A stretch of 14,129 nt of DNA. It comes from Pleurotus ostreatus/Saccharomyces cerevisiae fusant. Taxonomy: Eukaryota; Opisthokonta. The stretch is from contig JAMQCK010000906.1 of NCBI GenBank assembly GCA_024196135.1, forward strand, positions 1 to 14,129, given 5' to 3'. Position 1 is the stretch's first letter. The number at the start of each line of letters is the position of its first letter. A model generated the notes under the pieces. It ran no database searches and was not told where the DNA came from. It saw only the letters and a program-made list of their open reading frames with translations. The translations under genes and the position numbers were made by a program. Shown here piece by piece: positions 9,170 through 14,129 of the stretch.

Positions 9170-9626
9170 ATACTACTCACATCAGACTTTCTGAGAGGCC
9201 GTGGGGCGAGAGACACGTCGAACAGCCGTATTTATATTTTGCCTTGTTGTATATTAGTGCCGCTTTCCTGTTATCCCGCTATATTAGAACTTCTTGTCGT
9301 ATCTAAATACATATCATATTGTCATCACTAGTACAAGCTGGGGCTGGCGAGGCAGACTTACCTCTCGCGAAAGCGATCCTGAGCACCGAGCACAAGTTGA
9401 ACACCGGAGAACGCCGGCCATTGTGCGCCACGTGTCCCAATTTGCTTCCACCTCCGCTATCTCCGAATAGGAGGCAATCACTTCGATCCCGCTATCTCAT
9501 GATGATGTTGTTCATTCTCCTCCTGCCTTCCTCTCCGTCGTTACTGGTGTACTGTCTCCGTCACGTCCCTTATGGCAGGGCAGAGAATATCGGTGATCAG
9601 TCAGTCTTTCTCATCGTCGAGGGAAA
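9170..9626. other. Intergenic region between factor B and the nucleoside hydrolase gene
   Basis: This 457-bp region contains an AT-rich stretch at about 9225-9320 that probably holds the 3' end and polyadenylation signals of factor B. Beyond it lies the promoter of the next gene. An open frame at 9319-9672 has no recognisable motif and is not supported. No RNA gene or repeat was seen. Confidence 0.4.
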
Positions 9627-11256
9627 ATGGAACGCAGGATCGGTGACTGACATTGCGCCGGTCTGTGACTGACTATGACATTACGCCAGTCGACACCGAT
9701 CCGGGCGTGGACGATGTGATTGCGCTGTATGTGCCGTTATAATTGCATTCCAGTGCGGAGGGTATGGGCAGTAATTGAGCGATGCTTGGTCAGATTGTTA
9801 GCGCTTGCGTCTCCTGAGCTGGATATTCTGGCGATCGTGCTTTCGTTTGGTGAGTGCGTGATGCTGGTTCGATGCGGATTGGCCATGGCTAACGGTCACC
9901 CGAAATATTCAGGCAACACTGATGCGGACGCGTCCTGGTAAGCAAGGCAGAGCTACTAGCCGGAATCCCGGGATGCAAACAACGCAGGGCGAATGTTCTC
10001 AAGCTATACGACGTGATACGGCGCCATAACAAACAACGCCCCGAGGAAAAAGATCGCTTCTACAATTTCCATCACTCGCGTCCAATCCTCGCCATCGGCA
10101 GTCATGGTCCCCTGGAAGGTGCATTGCATAGCGCCCAGTACTTCCACGGAAGGTATGTAATGACGGCGATGCATCGTTGATACCTTAACTCATCTTCGGT
10201 GAAGGGACGGCCTTGGGGACATTGCTCAACGTTACCCTGATATCGTGACCCCTGAAGCGAAGGACGTCCCTCAGCTACAACCGACAGACAAATCGGGAAT
10301 CGACGTGGCCTTTGAGCTCATCAGGGACCAGCCCGCGCGGAGCATCACGTACATGGCGCTCGGTCCACTGACAAACTTGGCCAGCATCGTTCGAAAGGAC
10401 CCAAAGCTTATACGGGAGCGCATCGGCCGCGTCGTCTGCATGGGCGGGGCAATTGACGTCCCTGGGAATACGAGCCCTACCGCGGAATGCAGGTTACGTT
10501 TCCCTTGCACAGAGCATTCCCTGACGAACTCTGCAGTCAATTTCTTCGCCGACCCATTCGCGGTCAAGGAACTCCTTATTCCCACCCGGCTCGGCGATGG
10601 CATACCTCTGGACCGTTACCTGCTCATGCCCCTGGACATTACGACACCGCACGAGCTACCATTCGACGTTTACCGCTCTAAGGTGGACCCTGCCTTTGAG
10701 TCTGCGCCGGGCGCTGCCGCACGCAAGCCGCCTCTCACGCACTTTACTTCTGCATTCCTGGAGCGCACGCGAGAGATTATGCTGCAGTTTGGGAAGGATG
10801 CGATGGAACTGCATGACATTGTCGCCGTGTGGTGCGCCATTGCCAACCTGCCTCAGCCGGAGGGGCAGATGCCAGAGCTTGCGCCCGGGTGGGCTGCTAC
10901 AGGGCGCGCGTTTGACATTGAGAGGTGAGGTATCCAGTTGGGGATCGCGAGAGGCAATGCTGACCAGCGCCTTCAGGTACGGAGAGCTGACGCGGGGTAT
11001 GTGCGTCGTAGATCGTCGAGCGGACGATGGCGCATACGAGATCGGGGCGAACCGTGCAGACGCGCATGCGAAGAAAGAGCAGACGGAAGTAGAACCTCTG
11101 GACTCGCATCACGTTCCGGCGCTCGTGGAAACGGAAACAAAGTATGCAGCAGACGGACATCGTCCCAAAATTTTGTGCATCACGGAGACACCCGGGCCTC
11201 GAGCATTGTTAGAGCTTCTGTTGAAGCGCGTATGGGGAATAGAGCTAGCTGCATAA
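9627..11256 (+). CDS. Inosine/uridine-preferring nucleoside hydrolase family protein
   Basis: Predicted ribonucleoside hydrolase of purine/pyrimidine salvage, 416 aa, probably cytosolic since no signal peptide is seen. Exons: 9627-9642, 9690-9726, 9794-9849, 9913-9937, 9988-10152, 10205-10488, 10537-10924, 10977-11256. The N-terminus MERRIVDTDPGVDD carries the family's Asp-rich ribose/Ca2+ site (Asp7, Asp9, Asp13, Asp14). Further family blocks are ALASPELDILAI, HGRDGLGD, MALGPLTNLA, VVCMGGAIDVPGNTSP, EFNFFADP (194-201) and LHDIVAVW, with His287-Asp288 as the C-terminal His-Asp site. The C-terminal 90 or so residues extend beyond the usual core and end in ELAA. Two parts of the model are weaker: the 16-nt first exon, chosen because it supplies an in-frame ATG and the right splice phase, and the intron at 10489-10536, which needs a GC donor. 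The exact nucleoside preference cannot be read from the sequence. Confidence 0.9.
10489..10536 (+). other. Probable GC-AG intron in the nucleoside hydrolase gene
   Basis: Splicing from a GC donor at 10489 to the AG at 10535-10536 removes 48 nt and joins GAA-T to TC-AAT, giving Glu-Phe-Asn-Phe, the family consensus at this place. The nearby GT donor at 10493 gives 44 nt and a frameshift. A GT at 10498 would leave only 39 nt. Reading through stays open but inserts 16 codons in place of one Phe codon, a net gain of 16 residues in a conserved block. Confidence 0.65.
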
Positions 11257-11802
11257 TTGACCGGAGTTGGGTCACCGGAGCGACCGCGATTGTTGATTAT
11301 TGTGATCGCGTTCAAGGCTTCGGGTGGTATCACACATTGATAGATCCTGCTCTCCCAGTCCGCATGGTGTGCGCGAGACGAGTTCCACAGCCGGCCTTCT
11401 ATTGTGTCTTGCGCTCGTCCCGTGGGCAACAATGAGTGGCGCACGCCGGCTTATTACCAAAAGAAGGAAGTTTCCGGGCCGGGCCGAAGAACAAAAGGGT
11501 GAGACACAATTGCCAATTGTCCCTGCCTTTTGTTCTCCGTCCCGCGTCTGCGGCGGCGCACAATTACGGACGCAATGAGTCGCACCGCGTGTCTTGACAC
11601 GGTGTGCGCTTCGCGCCATGCATTTCACTCGCGCCTATTGTCTCCCGCGGACGGAACCGCATTCGCGGGCTGACTGGGGGCGCCCCTACATAAACGCCTC
11701 GTATGCGACGACGCATCCGTTTCTGACTGCCCCCGCCCGCCCGGTAGCGCCGCATTCCATCACCTCCGGCACATACTGCTCAGTGCCTCCTACCGCCGAC
11801 CT
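11257..11802 (+). promoter_or_regulatory. Intergenic region and kinase promoter
   Basis: This 546-bp gap has no supported gene. It holds a dyad ACAATT-GCC-AATTGT at 11506-11520 that includes a CCAAT box at 11513-11517. An inverted repeat CCCGCG/CGCGGG lies at 11644-11649 and 11664-11669. A perfect 10-bp palindrome, GGGGCGCCCC, at 11677-11686 is followed directly by a TATA-like TACATAAA at 11687-11694, about 110 bp before the kinase ATG. A weaker inverted repeat, CGCGAT/ATCGCG, lies at 11285-11310. The roles are guesses from position. Confidence 0.4.
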
Positions 11803-12960
11803 ATGACGACCAAGGTCCTGCGCGCGCGTACTGCCCACAAGTCAGAGTCGTGCATCTCGACGACGATGCCCAGCCATACCTCGATGTCGGGACCCTCATC
11901 ACTTGCGGGACCATCTAAACTCCCGCACCCACCTCCCGAAATTGACCAGCCGACGTGTCCGCGGTTCCCGCCCGGGCACAGGCTGAACCGGCACTTCACC
12001 AGTGCATACCAACTTGGGCAGGAACTCGGTATCGGCGGGTACGGGTTTGTGACCTCGGCGCGCTGTCTTCGCACGGGAGAAGAGGTTGCGGTCAAATTCA
12101 TACTAAAGAGCCGCGTACCACCCGCGGCTTGGACGCAGCACGAGCAGATGGGGATGGTGCCCATTGAGGTGATGCTTCTGTGTCGACTCGACCATCCAAA
12201 CATTGTCAAGTGCAAAGACGTCTACGAGGATGCACTGTACTACTACTTGGTCAGTATCTTTTCCAGTGTGGACCCGAGTGAAGACTCACATCGACTACAG
12301 GTACAAGAATTACACGGCCTGCCATGGCAGCGCGCCGTAGCCTTGGAGCAAGCGCACCATGCCATGCCCCCAACAGACGGCCCCATTGACCCAAACAGCG
12401 CCGCCCGCCACCGCCGCGGTTCCTACGACCTCTTCGAATTCATCGAGTCCCGCCAGCACAAGCACCTCTCCGAATCCCGCGCCCGCGACGTCTTCGCCCA
12501 GATCGTCGACGCCGTCGCCTACCTCGACCGCCGCGGCATCGCGCACCGCGACATCAAGGACGAGAACATCCTCATCGACAGCGCGCACCGCGTCAAGCTC
12601 GTCGACTTTGGGAGCGCGAGCGTGTGCGATCCGGCGGGGCCAAGGCCGTTCTATACCGACTTCCGCGGGACGTCGACGTATGCGGCGGCGGAGGTGCTGC
12701 GCGGGGAACCGTATCAGGCGGCGCCGGTGGAGGTGTGGGCGTTGGGCGTGCTGCTCGCGTTCCTGCTCACGGGGAGCTCGCCGTTCGCGACGGCGGAGGA
12801 CGCGGCGCAGGGCATAGTGGGTTTGGTGGAGGTGCCGGGTCAGCATCTGTCCGATGGGGCGATGGACGTACTCGCGCGCTGTCTGGAGGTGAACCCAAAA
12901 ACTCGCATCACTATACACGACTTGAAGCGCCATCCTTGGGTGGTGGGTCGCTCGCGTTGA
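11803..12960 (+). CDS. Ser/Thr protein kinase, PAS-kinase/CAMK-like catalytic domain
   Basis: Predicted protein kinase, 368 aa after splicing of exons 11803-12249 and 12301-12960. A Ser/Pro-rich N-terminus of about 60 residues is followed by the catalytic domain. Its motifs are the Gly loop GIGGYG (76-81), VAVK with Lys98, a likely helix-C Glu122, the catalytic loop HRDIKDEN (231-238), DFG (251-253) and the activation segment FRGTSTYAAAEVLRG. The hinge reads YYYLVQELHG, and DFGSAS together with YLDRRGIAHRDIKDEN resembles the PAS-kinase/Psk group. No PAS domain is present, so this is a stand-alone kinase domain. Oddities: the APE motif is AAE, and the Asp expected in subdomain IX is Glu in VEVWALG. 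The invariant catalytic residues are intact, so it should be active. The substrate is unknown. Codons end mostly in C before about 12605 and mostly in G after it. Confidence 0.9.
   Translation: MTTKVLRARTAHKSESCISTTMPSHTSMSGPSSLAGPSKLPHPPPEIDQPTCPRFPPGHRLNRHFTSAYQLGQELGIGGYGFVTSARCLRTGEEVAVKFILKSRVPPAAWTQHEQMGMVPIEVMLLCRLDHPNIVKCKDVYEDALYYYLVSIFSSVDPSEDSHRLQVQELHGLPWQRAVALEQAHHAMPPTDGPIDPNSAARHRRGSYDLFEFIESRQHKHLSESRARDVFAQIVDAVAYLDRRGIAHRDIKDENILIDSAHRVKLVDFGSASVCDPAGPRPFYTDFRGTSTYAAAEVLRGEPYQAAPVEVWALGVLLAFLLTGSSPFATAEDAAQGIVGLVEVPGQHLSDGAMDVLARCLEVNPKTRITIHDLKRHPWVVGRSR
12250..12300 (+). other. In-frame, stop-free intron at the kinase hinge
   Basis: This 51-nt GT-AG intron starts GTCAGT and ends CTACAG. 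Its length is a multiple of three and it contains no stop, so retention would add 17 residues. Splicing is favoured because it joins YYYL to VQELHG, the normal strand-5/hinge sequence of the family. Confidence 0.8.
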
Positions 12961-13297
12961 ACCATTCTCGCCGTCTACTGTACATTTCGATCTTCGTCTT
13001 CCTCTGGGAACTTTGGTTCTACAACTTCCTCGACTATCACGCATTTGTGTCCACCCGTGTATCATATAGCCGCTTTCGCATCTTTCGTACACTTTTCTAT
13101 TCTCGTTGTATACCCAGCACGCAATACTAGCCGGACTGTATCGTTTGACGTGCAAGTTTCTTCCTCCCAAATTCGAACAGCGAACGAGACCGAACAAAAC
13201 AAAGACAGCAAGCCATTCCGGGCCGGAAGAAGCAAGTTAGGTCGTCCAAGCAAAGCAGGTAGCAAAGGCGATAGCAGGAGAGACGTCGTAGAGCGAG
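12961..13297. other. Convergent 3' intergenic region
   Basis: These 337 bp separate the stop codons of two convergent genes, the kinase (+) and the MND1 homologue (-). The + strand is pyrimidine-rich up to about 13130. No coding sequence or structured RNA was recognised. It must hold both polyadenylation regions. Confidence 0.5.
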
Positions 13298-14129
13298 CTA
13301 GCAGATGTCTTCGTATTCGTCGTCGACGCCGAGATGCTGCCGGATGTCCGAGGTTTCTGCACCGGTTTGTCGACGAACGTAGGACTCGAGCACCGAGTAG
13401 TTGTCTAACGTAGGCGGGCAGAGCAGTCCAAAGCAGATAGATAGAGGGCGCATCCAGTGAGATGGCGAGGATAGGAAGATAGTCAGCGCTGTCCAGGTAT
13501 GAGCAAGCGTGAACACGATCGCGCTCTCACCCGTCCATCGGATAGCAGCTTCCTGAGCCAGAGTAACAGCGCGCTTCATCTCTTCGACCTTGATAGGGTC
13601 GCACGTGCCGTACGCGCTGAGTTCGGTCTGCAGAGTGGCTTGATGCTGCTTGAGCCAGGCGAGCTTGCCTAGTTTGGCACGACGCTCCTCCTACGGTAGG
13701 GAGTGAGAACAGGACGCGGAGGATTGGGAATATTGCATGAATCCATTCTGCATCGGACTGACGAACCGTTTCGCGTCTCGATGCACGCTCCTCCTCGACG
13801 CTTGCTCGTACTTCCTTCAGTTGCTGGGCCGCCTCCGCTCGTTTGGCTTGCGCGATCGACAGCCGGGCTTGTATCTGTGTGCCATCAGCAAGCATGTCGC
13901 GTCCAGGACAACCCCTGCGCACCGCAGCGCCATGCTGAGAGGGGAAACTCCAGAAGACTGATGGATGCGTTTTCGTCAGCAAGGTTTATTGGGAGATGGG
14001 TATATGCGCGTACAGTTCGACGAGCCAATCTTGTCGGATTGGACTAGTCCATCGTCGACGAGCGACTGGACGACTTCCTTGACGGATTGCGACACTGCGG
14101 AGGTGAGCTGAAGCGTACGCGAGCAAGGG
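13298..14129 (-). CDS. MND1: Meiotic nuclear division protein Mnd1 homologue, 3' part (partial at window end)
   Basis: C-terminal 162 residues of a Mnd1-like protein; the N-terminal exons lie beyond the window. Exons in transcript order: 14094-14014, 13957-13923, 13874-13767, 13690-13531, 13404-13298; bases 14095-14129 are intron up to the edge. Mnd1 works with Hop2 in the nucleus to promote Dmc1/Rad51 strand exchange in meiosis. Evidence: SQSVKEVVQSLVDDGLV, SDKIGSSN and FFWSFPS match the conserved winged-helix end of Mnd1. A long charged coiled-coil region (IQARLSIAQAKRAEAAQQLK to about QTELSAYGTCDP) follows, then EEMKRAVTLAQEAAIRWTDN and a short C-terminal capping segment ending DDEYEDIC. 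Mnd1 proteins are usually a little over 200 aa, so roughly 50-60 residues are missing. The last intron (13405-13530) is long for this locus, 126 nt, and is in frame without a stop. The gene is convergent with the kinase. Confidence 0.9.

Noticed and set aside
9319..9672. 117-codon frame before the nucleoside hydrolase gene
   Set aside because: It has no family motif and is out of frame with the hydrolase; it overlaps the proposed first exon and intron.
10493..10536. Canonical GT-AG intron of 44 nt in the nucleoside hydrolase gene
   Set aside because: Splicing it shifts the frame before the conserved NFFADP block; the GC donor four bases upstream restores the family sequence.
12310..13197. 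295-codon open frame on the - strand opposite the kinase
   Set aside because: It is antisense to a well supported kinase exon, Arg-rich and low in complexity, and explained by the strong third-position GC bias of the + strand gene.
13045..13413. 122-codon + strand frame overlapping the MND1 3' end
   Set aside because: It is basic and low in information, antisense to the last MND1 exon, and without any family motif.

Overview
The window looks like nuclear DNA of a filamentous basidiomycete, most likely an Agaricomycete. Genes are compact and GC-rich, and almost every one is broken by many 46-57 nt GT-AG introns. They encode fungal families: GH76 mannanase-like enzymes, Zn2Cys6 regulators, a nucleoside hydrolase, a PAS-kinase-type protein kinase and the meiotic protein Mnd1. 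Exon models were built by hand from splice signals, reading frame and family motifs, and by aligning the two tandem gene pairs to each other. No bacterial, viral or transposon gene was recognised.

Layout: (1) 1-3886, a tandem pair of GH76-like glycoside hydrolase genes on the + strand. Copy 2 (2298-3886, 372 aa) has a clear signal peptide. Copy 1 (265-1865, 365 aa) has lost it, carries one extra intron and has an overlapping upstream ORF, yet its exons remain intact. Both copies keep the same TATA box and an identical 18-bp leader element, so the duplication included the promoter. (2) 4181-9169, a tandem pair of Zn2Cys6 transcription factor genes on the + strand (669 and 661 aa). Each has nine exons, six of them identical in length between the copies. 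(3) 9627-11256, an inosine/uridine-preferring nucleoside hydrolase gene whose most family-like model needs a non-canonical GC-AG intron. (4) 11803-12960, a Ser/Thr kinase gene whose single 51-nt intron is in frame and free of stops. (5) 13298 to the window end, - strand, the 3' five exons of an MND1 homologue, convergent with the kinase and cut by the window edge.

How the genes may work together: the arrangement enzyme-enzyme-regulator-regulator, all on one strand within about 9 kb, suggests a small locus for alpha-mannan or cell-wall mannoprotein processing with its own duplicated regulators. That link is inference from position only. The hydrolase, kinase and MND1 genes look like ordinary neighbours with housekeeping or meiotic roles.

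The most distinctive points are the intron presence/absence and signal-peptide loss between the GH76 paralogues, a conserved 13-nt microexon, two adjacent tandem duplications, a conserved Trp/acidic C-terminal motif in the two regulators, and in-frame stop-free introns in the kinase and MND1 genes.
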